Source: Flavobacteriaceae bacterium
GTDB taxonomy: Bacteria; Bacteroidota; Bacteroidia; Flavobacteriales; Flavobacteriaceae
Assembly: GCA_004762155.1 (NCBI GenBank)
Contig: SIHP01000001.1
Span: forward strand, 620,001 to 684,000
Direction of reading: 5' to 3'
DNA: 64,000 nt
Shown: positions 39,755 to 50,535 of the stretch, one piece after another
Numbering within the stretch: position 1 is the first letter of the stretch
How the letters are laid out: each line of letters begins with the position of its first letter
Program-made: the position numbers and the translations under genes
Notes under the pieces: model-generated
The model's input: only the letters and a program-made list of their open reading frames with translations
What the model was told of the DNA's origin: nothing
The model's database searches: none

Positions 39755-41389
39755 ATGAAGCTTACCATAGTTATATTTTTTTTGCTCGTTATTACAACTA
39801 TTAACTCACAAGAGCTAGATAAACCTGGCATAAGACTTTCAAAACAACCGAGTATTATTTTAAATGATAGTATTCAACTAAAAGAATTAATAAATCAGGC
39901 TGATTATTATTTAAAAAAAGATATTGCAAAATCTAAAAAGCTTTTCAATGATGCTTTTGTTCTTATGGAAGAATACGATTCGGTTAGAAAAGCATATGTT
40001 TTTTATAAATTAGGAATAATTCATAGAAAAAAAGGTTTATTTTCTGAGAGCTATACCCATCTTTTTAAAGCTGAAAAAATTTACAACAAACTTAAAGATA
40101 CCTTTAACATTGTAAATGTAAGTTTAGAACTAGCCCACCTTCACAGATATTTAGATGATAGTCTAAAAATAAAACAACAATTAGATAAAGCCTTTAAATT
40201 ATCTACAAAAACAAACGATTCATTACTTATCGGTAAAACCTATGATTTTATGGGAAGAACCTTTTTTTATTCAAAAAAGTATGATTCTACAAACTATTAT
40301 TATGAAAAAGCTTTAGGAATATTCAACATATTAAAAGATTCTAGTAACATTAATCTTATTTACAATAACTTATCTGTATTATATGGCACCCAAAACCAAC
40401 ACCATAAAGCCATAAAATTGCGTCTTAAAATCTTAGATTATCTGAAAAAGAATAAAGATAAAATGGGGATATCCTTAGATTATTTTAATCTTTCTGTTAG
40501 TTATTTTAAACTTAGTGAACTGGAGACTTCTTTAAAATATTTAGACTCATCAGTAGTAATAGCAAAAAAAGAAGATTTTAAATATAGGATATCCAGAGCT
40601 CACATGTTAAGAAGTCTTGTTTATGCTAAAATGAATAATTACAAAGAAGCATATGAAAACTCTATACTTTTCAAAAAACATTCAGATTCTATTTATGACA
40701 TACAAAAACAAAATAAAATAAAAGAATTAGAGTTAAAATACGAGTTTGATATTGAAAGAAAAGAATTAGAATTAACCGCTAGTAAAAAAGAAACTCAAAA
40801 TAGGTTTTACATTCTTTTATTTTCATTAATACTGTTTTTTTTACTTTTGATTGTTTTTTTAATTTGGAGAAATTATAGAGCTCGTTCTAGAATTGTACGA
40901 GATAAATTTGAAAAAGAAAAATTAAAAAAAGAGATTCTAACACAAAAAGTAAAAACTTCTGAAGCTGAGTTAAAATCTATAATCGCTGATAATACCATGC
41001 GTTTAGAATTTATAAAGCAACTATCTAAACAAATAAAAACAGATAAAAACTTAAGCCAGTCGAAAGACGTAAAAAATTATACCAATACTTTATTATTAAA
41101 ACTTCAACAACAAATAAGTACTGAAAGTAAATTATCTCTTTTACAAGATAAAATAAACATTATTAACCAAGGTTTTGATCAAAAAATTATAGAATTATTT
41201 CCTAACTTAACAAAAACAGAAAGAGAAGTTTGTTCTTTTTTACGTTTAAATTTATCTATAAAAGAAATTGCTTCTATTAGAAATTCCAGTACAGATTCGA
41301 TTAAAGCAGTACGATATAGAATTCGTAAAAAAATGGAAGTATCTAAAAATCAAGAATTAGAACATTTTATTCAAAACCTATCATTTTAA
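39755..41389 (+). CDS. TPR-containing LuxR-like membrane regulator (intact)
   Basis: A 544-residue regulator. The ATG at 39755 gives a signal sequence (KLTIVIFFLLVITTINSQ). TPR repeats (about residues 40-330) are predicted outside the cytoplasm, then a transmembrane helix (FYILLFSLILFFLLLIVFLIW), a coiled coil (KEILTQKVKTSEAELKS) and a C-terminal helix-turn-helix (LTKTEREVCSFLRLNLSIKE, followed by IASIRNSSTDSIKAVRYRI). This is the Bacteroidota one-component arrangement in which TPRs sense and a LuxR-like domain binds DNA. It is related to the two broken genes at 59-63.5 kb. Target genes are unknown. Confidence 0.82.
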   Translation: MKLTIVIFFLLVITTINSQELDKPGIRLSKQPSIILNDSIQLKELINQADYYLKKDIAKSKKLFNDAFVLMEEYDSVRKAYVFYKLGIIHRKKGLFSESYTHLFKAEKIYNKLKDTFNIVNVSLELAHLHRYLDDSLKIKQQLDKAFKLSTKTNDSLLIGKTYDFMGRTFFYSKKYDSTNYYYEKALGIFNILKDSSNINLIYNNLSVLYGTQNQHHKAIKLRLKILDYLKKNKDKMGISLDYFNLSVSYFKLSELETSLKYLDSSVVIAKKEDFKYRISRAHMLRSLVYAKMNNYKEAYENSILFKKHSDSIYDIQKQNKIKELELKYEFDIERKELELTASKKETQNRFYILLFSLILFFLLLIVFLIWRNYRARSRIVRDKFEKEKLKKEILTQKVKTSEAELKSIIADNTMRLEFIKQLSKQIKTDKNLSQSKDVKNYTNTLLLKLQQQISTESKLSLLQDKINIINQGFDQKIIELFPNLTKTEREVCSFLRLNLSIKEIASIRNSSTDSIKAVRYRIRKKMEVSKNQELEHFIQNLSF

Positions 41390-41455
41390 ATTGTTTTTAT
41401 TGGTTTTGTCACTTTTTGTCACCTTAACAGCTATTATAAATTAGGTGATTTTACG

Positions 41456-41586
41456 TAGTTTTGTATCAAAGATATTATGTATTTATTGGCTAGTTTTTTG
41501 CCTTTCACTTTTCCCTAAAAAATTAACTTAAACTACTAACCAATAATATTTATAAAGCCAGTATTCCCTAAAATACTGGCTTTTTT
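41456..41586 (+). ncRNA. candidate small RNA (or long 3' UTR) with its own -7 box and terminator
   Basis: TAGTTTTG (41456-41463) fits the -7 consensus, and 93 bp later AGCCAGTATT-CCCTA-AATACTGGCT plus T6 (41556-41586) is a strong terminator. Between them 41485-41494 (ATTGGCTAGT) can pair with 41535-41544 (ACTAACCAAT) with one mismatch. No reading frame is present. It may instead be the terminator of the TPR/LuxR-like gene 67 bp upstream. Confidence 0.35.
41556..41586 (+). terminator. terminator downstream of the TPR/LuxR-like gene
   Basis: Ten-base stem AGCCAGTATT / AATACTGGCT with loop CCCTAA and a T6 tail. Confidence 0.85.
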
Positions 41587-41605
41587 ATTTTCCTAAAATT
41601 AGGAC

Positions 41606-41646
41606 ATAAAAAAGCGCTACAATAAAATGTATTGTAGCGCTTTTTA
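41606..41646. terminator. terminator of the peroxiredoxin operon
   Basis: AAAGCGCTACAATA / TATTGTAGCGCTTT stem with A and T runs on both sides, 18 bp beyond the stop of the minus-strand small protein gene. It can also act in the plus direction. Confidence 0.85.
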
Positions 41647-41663
41647 TTTTTGAATTTCAATTA

Positions 41664-41921
41664 CTATTTATCAATAGCTCCTAAAACGCGTTTCATAAAA
41701 TTATTTAATGCTTCTTTTTTAGGAGAACCATCTTTTATCATTTTATCTACTTCAACTGCTCCATATAAATTAGAAATTAATTCACCTATTACATCTAATT
41801 CTTCATCTTTTAAAGAAGAGACTTCAGTTAATGCTTCTAAGGTTTCAATAGTTTCCAAAACATAATCTTGATCGTTCTCTTCAATAAAATTAGTTAAGTG
41901 CTTTATTACAGGTAATTTCAT
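41664..41921 (-). CDS. small acidic protein (DUF6952-like)
   Basis: An 85-residue acidic helical protein (MKLPVIKHLTNFIEENDQDYV...VLGAIDK), similar to what is usually annotated DUF6952 in Flavobacteriia. It begins 3 bp after the thioredoxin stop and is the last gene of the peroxiredoxin-thioredoxin unit. Its constant association with these genes suggests a role in the redox pathway, but the mechanism is unknown. No cysteines are present, so it is not itself a thiol enzyme. Confidence 0.72.
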   Translation of the reverse strand: MKLPVIKHLTNFIEENDQDYVLETIETLEALTEVSSLKDEELDVIGELISNLYGAVEVDKMIKDGSPKKEALNNFMKRVLGAIDK

Positions 41922-41924
41922 AAC

Positions 41925-42233
41925 TTATATAATTTCGTTTACCAATTCTTTTAATACATCAAACTTATTTGTTTGTGTTTGATTCACCAATTTACCGTCC
42001 ACGAAAGTTGCAAAAGTTGGTAAATTGCTCACATCTGCTAATTTTCTACTCTCAGGAAATTTTTCTGCATCAACAATAACATAAGTACTATCTTCATTTT
42101 CTGTAGATAGTTTTTTAAACTTTGGTTTCATAATTCTACAATTACCACACCATGTTGCTGAATATTGAACAACTACTTTAGCATTGCTAGCTACTATTTC
42201 TGATAAATTATCTTGCGTTAACTCTTGTACCAT
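41925..42233 (-). CDS. thioredoxin-like protein
   Basis: A 102-residue thioredoxin fold protein. The start is at the ATG at 42231-42233 (MVQELTQDNLSEIVA). The active site is W28-C29-G30-N31-C32 (TWCGNC), with the variant GN in place of GP between the cysteines. The cis-proline loop is SNLPTFATF. It lies between the peroxiredoxin and the small acidic protein and is the natural reductant of that peroxiredoxin; this is inference from linkage. Confidence 0.9.
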   Translation of the reverse strand: MVQELTQDNLSEIVASNAKVVVQYSATWCGNCRIMKPKFKKLSTENEDSTYVIVDAEKFPESRKLADVSNLPTFATFVDGKLVNQTQTNKFDVLKELVNEII

Positions 42234-42300
42234 GACTTTATTATTTTGAAAAGAAAACTTGCGTACAAAACACAAGTTTTCTTTTATTTTATCTTTTAGT

Positions 42301-42942
42301 TTAGTTTGCTGCTAAATAAGCTGCAGTTCCTTTTGCATTAGGAGCCATTGCTTCTTTACCTTCTTCCCAATTTGCTGGACAAACTTCACCTTTTTGTTGA
42401 ACATGTGTATAAGCATCAATCAAACGTAAATATTCATTTACATTACGACCAACTGGCATATGATTTACACCCTCATGAAAAACAGTTCCTTCTTCATCTA
42501 TTAAATAAGTAGCTCTATATGTTACATTATCTCCTTCAACTTGAACAGTACCTGTAGCTTCGTCAAAAGTTTCATTTGTAATATCTAAAATACCTAATAT
42601 AGAAGATAAGTTTCTATTACTATCTGCTAATAAAGGATATGCTACACCTTCAATACCTCCATTATCTTTTGCTGTGCTTAACCAAGCAAAATGAACCTCT
42701 GGAGTGTCACATGAAGCTCCAATTACAATTGTATTTCTTTTTTCGAATTCTCCAATTGCAGCTTGAAAAGCATGTAATTCAGTAGGACATACAAAAGTAA
42801 AATCTTTTGGATACCAAAATAAAACTATTTTTTTCTTGTTATTTACCGCTTCTTCTAAAACATTTAATTTAAACGTATCTCCCATTTCGTTCATTGCGTC
42901 AACGTTTAAATCTGGAAATTTCTTACCTACTGCTGTAGCCAT
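42301..42942 (-). CDS. typical 2-Cys peroxiredoxin (AhpC/TSA family)
   Basis: A 213-residue peroxide-reducing enzyme. The peroxidatic C52 lies in DFTFVCPTELHAF and the resolving C188 in GEVCPANW, so it is the typical 2-Cys type that acts as a disulfide-linked dimer. Conserved R and T positions around the active site are intact. It is first in an operon with thioredoxin and a small protein and is divergent from katG. A well-formed promoter precedes it. Confidence 0.93.
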   Translation of the reverse strand: MATAVGKKFPDLNVDAMNEMGDTFKLNVLEEAVNNKKKIVLFWYPKDFTFVCPTELHAFQAAIGEFEKRNTIVIGASCDTPEVHFAWLSTAKDNGGIEGVAYPLLADSNRNLSSILGILDITNETFDEATGTVQVEGDNVTYRATYLIDEEGTVFHEGVNHMPVGRNVNEYLRLIDAYTHVQQKGEVCPANWEEGKEAMAPNAKGTAAYLAAN

Positions 42943-42983
42943 TTTGTATAATTTTAATTATTAATATTCAATTTTAACAGTTG

Positions 42984-43013
42984 CAAATTTATCTTCTTGT
43001 CGAGGTTTTTCAA
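42984..43013 (-). promoter_or_regulatory. promoter of the peroxiredoxin operon
   Basis: On the minus strand TTG (43011-43013), a 19-bp spacer and TAAATTTG (42984-42991) fit the Bacteroidota promoter consensus exactly (TTG-N19-TAnnTTTG). The -7 box ends 41 bp before the ATG. It is the best-formed promoter in the window. Confidence 0.75.
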
Positions 43014-43173
43014 TAAGAAATTCAAAAAAAAATTTTATGCTTTCATAAGAATTATTGATACCTTTAATAAAAAACAAACTAAACAACTAAAAGACAAAAC
43101 ACTAAACATTATACATAACCAAAAACTATGATAATATAAAATATATAGATTTTAATTATTTCAATATTTACCT

Positions 43174-43181
43174 TAACTTTG
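43174..43181 (+). promoter_or_regulatory. -7 box (TAACTTTG) of katG
   Basis: TAACTTTG matches TAnnTTTG and ends 33 bp before the katG ATG. The -33 element is not clear. I looked for an OxyR/PerR-type palindrome between the two divergent genes and did not find a convincing one. Confidence 0.5.
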
Positions 43182-43202
43182 AAAAGCAATTACTAATAAT
43201 AA

Positions 43203-45410
<2,208 letters not shown>

Positions 45411-45426
45411 CTCTGAATTAAAAATA

Positions 45427-45474
45427 AAAAAATCGAAATCAAAAGAGTGTTTATCTTTGATTTCGATTTTTTTT
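45427..45474. terminator. bidirectional terminator between katG and the sigma-54 activator gene
   Basis: AAAATCGAAATCAAAAGA / TCTTTGATTTCGATTTT form a long stem with T8 on the plus strand and an A-run on the other side, between two convergent genes. Confidence 0.88.
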
Positions 45475-45497
45475 GTAATGATATTAAAATATATATT

Positions 45498-46661
45498 TTA
45501 TTTACTTGCAAATAAAGCAACATCGTTTTTAGAAACTTCTTTTTCTCCTAAAATAATTAAACGCTCAACTACATTACGCAATTCTCTAATATTACCTGTC
45601 CAATCGTACTCTTGTAACAATTTAATTGCTGACTTAGAGAATTCTTTTTTAGGACTCCCTTGTGCTTTTGATATTTTTTCAGCAAAGAAATTCACCAATG
45701 AAGGAATATCTTCTCTTCTATCATTTAATGCAGGAACTTTAATTAAAATAACAGCTAAACGATGGTACAAATCTTCACGAAAACGTCCTTCGGCTATTTC
45801 CTTTTTTAAATCTTTATTTGTAGCTGCTAAAACTCTTACATTTACTTTAATATCTTTATCTGAACCTACTCTAGAGATTCTACTTTCTTGTAAAGCACGT
45901 AAAACTTTAGCTTGTGCAGACAAACTCATATCTCCAATTTCATCTAAAAATATAGTTCCTCCATTGGCGGCTTCAAATTTACCTGCTCTATCTTTATTAG
46001 CTCCTGTAAAACTTCCTTTTACATGACCAAACAATTCACTTTCTATTAATTCAGATGGAATTGCAGCACAATTCACTTCAATCATTGGAGCTTTAACTCT
46101 ATCTGATTTTTCATGTAGCCAATGTGCTACTAGCTCTTTTCCTGTTCCGTTTGGACCAGTAATTAAAACACGTGCATCAGTATCTGCAACTTTTTCTATG
46201 ATTTCTTTAATATGAGTAATTGCATTACTCTCACCAATCATTTCGTAATTTTTACTTACTTTTTTCTTTAGTCTTTTATTCTCTACAACTAATTCTTTTC
46301 TATCTAATGCATTACGAACAGTATTTAATAATCGGTTTAAATCTGGTGGTTTAGAAATATAATCAAAAGCTCCTAAACGCATTGTATTTACAGCAGTATC
46401 TAAATCTCCGTGACCAGAAATCATGACCATTGGAATTTCAGGTTTTATCTTTTTAACTTTTTCCAGCACCTCAACCCCATCCATTTTTGGCATTTTAATA
46501 TCACACAATACTAAATCGTAATCATTTTTGGTTAGCAGCTCTAAACCAGCTAATCCGTCTTCTGCTTCTTCAACTTCATACGAATCATTTTCTTCTGAAA
46601 TGATTTTTTTTAGCACTCTACGAATTGCAGCTTCATCTTCTATTATTAATATTTTAGACAT
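45498..46661 (-). CDS. response regulator with sigma-54 activator AAA+ domain, without a DNA-binding domain
   Basis: A 387-residue NtrC-like protein. It has a receiver domain with phospho-acceptor D54 (LVLCDIKMPKMDG), a linker, and an AAA+ domain with Walker A GPNGTGKE, the sigma-54 contact loop GSFTGA (usual GAFTGA), Walker B GGTIFLDEIGDM and the R-finger region. It ends right after NIRELRNVVERLIILGEKEV...ALFASK, so the Fis-type HTH is absent. Such proteins can activate sigma-54 promoters from solution. Its ATG overlaps the stop of the upstream membrane-protein gene by 16 bp; no cognate kinase is in the window. Confidence 0.92.
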   Translation of the reverse strand: MSKILIIEDEAAIRRVLKKIISEENDSYEVEEAEDGLAGLELLTKNDYDLVLCDIKMPKMDGVEVLEKVKKIKPEIPMVMISGHGDLDTAVNTMRLGAFDYISKPPDLNRLLNTVRNALDRKELVVENKRLKKKVSKNYEMIGESNAITHIKEIIEKVADTDARVLITGPNGTGKELVAHWLHEKSDRVKAPMIEVNCAAIPSELIESELFGHVKGSFTGANKDRAGKFEAANGGTIFLDEIGDMSLSAQAKVLRALQESRISRVGSDKDIKVNVRVLAATNKDLKKEIAEGRFREDLYHRLAVILIKVPALNDRREDIPSLVNFFAEKISKAQGSPKKEFSKSAIKLLQEYDWTGNIRELRNVVERLIILGEKEVSKNDVALFASK

Positions 46662-47278
46662 ATGGTTATGTTTTTATTCAACACTTCTGTAATTTCTAAA
46701 TTTCTTTCATCAAAATACAATTCTTCATACTTAACAAAAAGGAATTTATCATTTTTCTTTGTAAAACGAATCAAAGACTGTTCCTTAATTAATTTATAAC
46801 TTTTAAAATCTTTCCATAAATAGTCTTCAAAATAATTAACTGAAGTCAACAATCCTCTATCTGTTAAATAAATAACTCTGTTATCACCAACAAAAGTTCT
46901 TATTAAATGAATAAACAAAACAAAAAATAAATACTTAAAAGCATTATTGTCTCTTGTAAAAAAAGAAGAGAAATTAGTTTGTTTAATATCAATATTATTT
47001 GCGTATTTAATTACTAAATATAAAAAGCAGATTGCTAAAACATTTATTAATATTGATTTCAACTGATCATTAAAGAACTCTATTTTTCCTAATTTGATAT
47101 GTTTTTTTCTGTTCACAAAAAAACACACTACTTCAATAAATCTTATAATTACTAATGGAATAATAAAAGCTAAAAAAAATAGTATTGAATTTTTTACTTC
47201 TATTACACTAAAAACAAAAAATAGGATTATGGCTAAGGCACCAAATAATTTAAGTAATAACCTTTTTTTCATATACAA
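46646..47278 (-). CDS. membrane protein of unknown function
   Basis: A 210-residue protein with about four hydrophobic segments (FGALAIILFFVFSVI; SILFFLAFIIPLVIIRFI; ILINVLAICFLYLVI; YLFFVLFIHLIRTFV). A soluble C-terminal part of about 70 residues (DRGLLTSVNYFEDYLWKDFK...) resembles a PH-like or DUF5673-type tail. I do not recognise a specific family. It lies 3 bp after the MscS stop and overlaps the sigma-54 activator gene, so it belongs to this operon. Met3 (MKKRLLLKLF) is an alternative start. Confidence 0.65.
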   Translation of the reverse strand: MYMKKRLLLKLFGALAIILFFVFSVIEVKNSILFFLAFIIPLVIIRFIEVVCFFVNRKKHIKLGKIEFFNDQLKSILINVLAICFLYLVIKYANNIDIKQTNFSSFFTRDNNAFKYLFFVLFIHLIRTFVGDNRVIYLTDRGLLTSVNYFEDYLWKDFKSYKLIKEQSLIRFTKKNDKFLFVKYEELYFDERNLEITEVLNKNITICLKY

Positions 47279-47281
47279 TAA

Positions 47282-48106
47282 CTACTCCTTAATCATATGA
47301 ATATCTCTTTGAGGAAATGGAATAGAAATATTATGCTTTCTAAACAATTCATCTATTCTAAACCTTAAGTCACTTTTTATTATTGCTATTTGAAAGCTAT
47401 TGTTTGATGTAAAAATTAATTCGAAATCTAAAGAACTATCTCCAAAGTTTTTAAACAAAACTAAAGGTGTTGGATTTTTTAAAATATTTTGATGCTCTTC
47501 TGCTGATTGAATTAATAACTTTTTTACTAATTGAACATCTGAGCCATAAGCAACTCCAACAAAAACAGATTCTCTAATTACACTTCCATTTTGTGTCCAA
47601 TTATATAAACTGCTCGTTAAATATTTATGATTTGGTATAATTAACACTTTATTATCTATGGTAACCGCTCTTGTTGTTCTTAATTTTATCTCTTCAACCT
47701 TACCAACTTTACCATCTATTTCAATATAATCACCAACATGAACACTTTGATCTAAAATAATGAAAATTCCAGAAATTATATCTTGAAAAAAAGTTTGCAG
47801 CGCCAAACCAATACCAATCAACAATGCTGCTGAAGCAGCAAAAACGGCGCTTACATTTACACCAGAAGAACTTAATGTTGTTAAAAATATAACGATATAC
47901 AATAACCATTTACCAAAAGAAAAAACGGTATCAAATTTATTAACATCACTCTTTTCAAGCCTGTTTACAACTAACTTCTTTAATAATTTTAACAAATAAG
48001 AGGCTATAATAATTATAGTTATTGTAAGCAAAATAGTTTTTACGCTAATTCCTATTTGTTTGTTGTACTCAAACGTATAATTTAATATTTTATTCAACTC
48101 TTTCAT
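47282..48106 (-). CDS. small-conductance mechanosensitive channel (MscS family)
   Basis: A 274-residue inner-membrane channel. The start is at the ATG at 48104-48106 (MKELNKILNYTFEYNKQIG); a longer frame would overlap the permease gene. Three hydrophobic helices are visible, the last being the pore helix ASAALLIGIGLALQTFFQD, followed by the conserved beta domain (GKVEEIKLRTTRAVTIDNKV) and IIPNHKYLTSSLYNWT. It protects against hypo-osmotic shock. It begins 10 bp after the ABC permease stop. Confidence 0.9.
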   Translation of the reverse strand: MKELNKILNYTFEYNKQIGISVKTILLTITIIIIASYLLKLLKKLVVNRLEKSDVNKFDTVFSFGKWLLYIVIFLTTLSSSGVNVSAVFAASAALLIGIGLALQTFFQDIISGIFIILDQSVHVGDYIEIDGKVGKVEEIKLRTTRAVTIDNKVLIIPNHKYLTSSLYNWTQNGSVIRESVFVGVAYGSDVQLVKKLLIQSAEEHQNILKNPTPLVLFKNFGDSSLDFELIFTSNNSFQIAIIKSDLRFRIDELFRKHNISIPFPQRDIHMIKE

Positions 48107-48116
48107 CAACAAAAAA

Positions 48117-49436
48117 TTAACCATTATAACGAATCCATTTCCATAAATCTTTATATGTTGGCTTCTTACCATACATTAAAATACCTACTCTATATATTTT
48201 ACTTGCAAGCCAAACAATTCCTATAAATGTTAACACCAATAATATCATAGAAATTAATACTTCCCACCATGCTACTCCAAAAGGAAAACGCATTAACATT
48301 ACTATTGGGGATGTTAATGGAAAGTGAGAGAAAAATATAGATACTGGTCCATGAGCATCATTCATAACTGTAAAAGCTCCTACATATACTGCTAACATTA
48401 ACGGCATCATTATTGGCATCATAAACTGTTGCGTGTCTGTTTCGTTATCAACCGCTGCTCCAATTGCTGCATATAAAGAACTATACAACATATAACCTGC
48501 CAGAAAATAAAAAATAAACAGAAAGAATAATGATAAAAAAGGTAACTTTAAAAAAGCTGCTACCAAATTCGCTTTGTTACCAATTACATCTTGCATTTGT
48601 GCTAATTGCTCTGGGCTGATATCTTTTGAAAACAACTCTGCTGAATCTATACCTACAAATAACGAAACTGCAATAAAAGCTATCAATAGTAAAATTCCCC
48701 AAACAAAAAACTGCAATAAACCTGCTGCTGCATTACCTATTATCTTACCTAACATTAATTGAAAAGGTTTTACAGACGAAACAATTACTTCTATAATTCT
48801 ACTTGTTTTTTCTTCTATTACACTTCTCATTACAGATGTTCCGTAAATGATTACAAACATCATTAGTAAATAACCTGCAATACTACCTACTGCTATTTTT
48901 GCAGCACTTGCTTGCTTTGAGCTTTTTTCTCCAGAAAAATTAAGCAACTTAATATCCGAACGAATTCTTGATGATTTTATCTTTTGCTCATCAATACCCA
49001 ATTGTTGCATTTTTAAACTTCCAAGTTTAGTATTTACAATTCCTTCTATATTTTCCATGGTGTTTAAACCAGGTGTATCTTTAGAAAAGAATTCTACTGA
49101 TTTTGCCAATAACTCTAAACTATCAATCTTTGGTAAAAGCAAAACCCCGTAATGATTTCCTTCTTCAACCTTTTTTTTAGTTTCTTCAATCCCTAAATCT
49201 GAAAAATCTAAATATTTTATTGTTTCAGTACTTTTAAAATCTTCTGCAGTAAACAAATCAGAGTTATCTACATATAATATTTCTTTAACACTACTATCAT
49301 TTTGCTTTGTTAAAAAAACAATTAAAGCAATCATTGCAATCATGATCAACGGGCTTAAAAAAGTCATAATTATAAACGACTTATTTTTAACCTTTGCAGT
49401 AAACTCACGAAGTATTATTAATTTTAATTTTTTCAT
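48117..49436 (-). CDS. ABC-2 type exporter permease (NatB-like)
   Basis: A 439-residue permease with one N-terminal helix (FIIMTFLSPLIMIAMIALIVF), a large extracytoplasmic loop of about 130 residues and five or six C-terminal helices (from IAVGSIAGYLLMMFVIIYGT on). The segment VMRSVIEEKTSRIIEVIVSSV is typical of ABC-2/NatB permeases. It is 4 bp downstream of the ATPase gene, so they form one transporter. The family exports Na+, drugs or peptides; the substrate here is unknown. Confidence 0.88.
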   Translation of the reverse strand: MKKLKLIILREFTAKVKNKSFIIMTFLSPLIMIAMIALIVFLTKQNDSSVKEILYVDNSDLFTAEDFKSTETIKYLDFSDLGIEETKKKVEEGNHYGVLLLPKIDSLELLAKSVEFFSKDTPGLNTMENIEGIVNTKLGSLKMQQLGIDEQKIKSSRIRSDIKLLNFSGEKSSKQASAAKIAVGSIAGYLLMMFVIIYGTSVMRSVIEEKTSRIIEVIVSSVKPFQLMLGKIIGNAAAGLLQFFVWGILLLIAFIAVSLFVGIDSAELFSKDISPEQLAQMQDVIGNKANLVAAFLKLPFLSLFFLFIFYFLAGYMLYSSLYAAIGAAVDNETDTQQFMMPIMMPLMLAVYVGAFTVMNDAHGPVSIFFSHFPLTSPIVMLMRFPFGVAWWEVLISMILLVLTFIGIVWLASKIYRVGILMYGKKPTYKDLWKWIRYNG

Positions 49437-49440
49437 CTTA

Positions 49441-50370
49441 TTAACTATTTTTATTTACTGCCTGAATAAAAATATCATTGGCTGTTGGAACTAATTCTAC
49501 AAAATGATGCACTTGACCTGCGTTTGTCAAAAATGATAATAATTCATTTGCTGTACCTCCGTCTTTTATTTTTATATTTAATTTTAAACCTTTATTAAGT
49601 GTTTTAAAATCTGCAGGTAAAACATCAAATTGTTCTTTTAATTTTTGTTGAACTTCTGCTGGATTAGTTGCATCTAATCCAACTTGAAATGTATTGGTAC
49701 GGTATTGTCTTTTGATGGTTTCTAATTTTCCGTCTAAAATTTTATTAGACTTATTTATCAACGCTATGTAATCACACATTTCTTCAACACTTTCCATTCT
49801 ATGCGTAGAAAAGATAATAGTAGCCCCTTCGTCTCTTAATTGTAATATTTCTTTAGCAATTAACTGTGCATTAATTGGATCAAAACCAGAAAAAGGTTCA
49901 TCAAAAATCAACAATTTAGGATTATGCATTACCGTAACAATAAATTGCACTTTTTGCGCCATTCCTTTAGATAATTCTTCTATTTTTTTGTCCCACCAAG
50001 CAGAAATATCAAATTTTTCAAACCAATATTTTAATCTTTTCTTAGCTTCAGTTTTACTTAAACCTTTTAATTGTGCTAAGTACAATGCTTGCTCACCAAC
50101 TTTCATTGACTTATACAAACCGCGTTCTTCTGGAAGATATCCAATATATTCAATATGATGTGGAGCTAATTTTTCTCCATCTAAAATAACTTCACCACTA
50201 TCTGGCATTGTTATTTGATTAATAATTCTAATTAATGAAGTTTTTCCTGCTCCATTTGGCCCTAACAATCCAAATACACTTCCTCTTGGAACGTGTAATG
50301 ACACGTTATTTAATGCAGTATAATCTCCATAACTTTTAACTACATTATTAATTTCTAATAAATTACTCAT
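49441..50370 (-). CDS. ABC exporter ATP-binding subunit
   Basis: A 309-residue ATPase with Walker A GPNGAGKTS (about residues 38-46), a signature ELSKGMAQKVQ (variant of LSGGQ) and Walker B LLIFDEPFSGFDP, then H-loop STHRMES. A C-terminal extension of about 80 residues is typical of NatA/DrrA-type ATPases. It is the first gene of a five-gene operon: ATPase, permease, MscS, membrane protein, sigma-54 activator. Confidence 0.92.
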   Translation of the reverse strand: MSNLLEINNVVKSYGDYTALNNVSLHVPRGSVFGLLGPNGAGKTSLIRIINQITMPDSGEVILDGEKLAPHHIEYIGYLPEERGLYKSMKVGEQALYLAQLKGLSKTEAKKRLKYWFEKFDISAWWDKKIEELSKGMAQKVQFIVTVMHNPKLLIFDEPFSGFDPINAQLIAKEILQLRDEGATIIFSTHRMESVEEMCDYIALINKSNKILDGKLETIKRQYRTNTFQVGLDATNPAEVQQKLKEQFDVLPADFKTLNKGLKLNIKIKDGGTANELLSFLTNAGQVHHFVELVPTANDIFIQAVNKNS

Positions 50371-50471
50371 TAGTCTTATTTATTAATTTTTAGGAATACT
50401 TTTATACAAACTTACTTCTTTTTATATTTAGTTAGTAACACATAAATACAAATTGTTACAATAATTACTAA

Positions 50472-50516
50472 ATAAAATAAACCGTTTGTAAAACAAATTT
50501 ACAAACGGTTTATTTT
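50472..50516 (-). terminator. terminator of the LRR-protein gene
   Basis: AAATAAACCGTTTGTAAA and TTTACAAACGGTTTATTT form an 18-bp stem, 20 bp beyond the LRR stop on the minus strand, followed there by a T-rich run. Confidence 0.85.
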
Positions 50517-50535
50517 AAACTTAAAAAAGGAATAT

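Noticed and set aside
45457..46026. A 189-codon plus-strand frame opposite the sigma-54 activator
   Set aside because: It is a mirror frame of a strongly conserved gene, without start signals or a recognisable domain.
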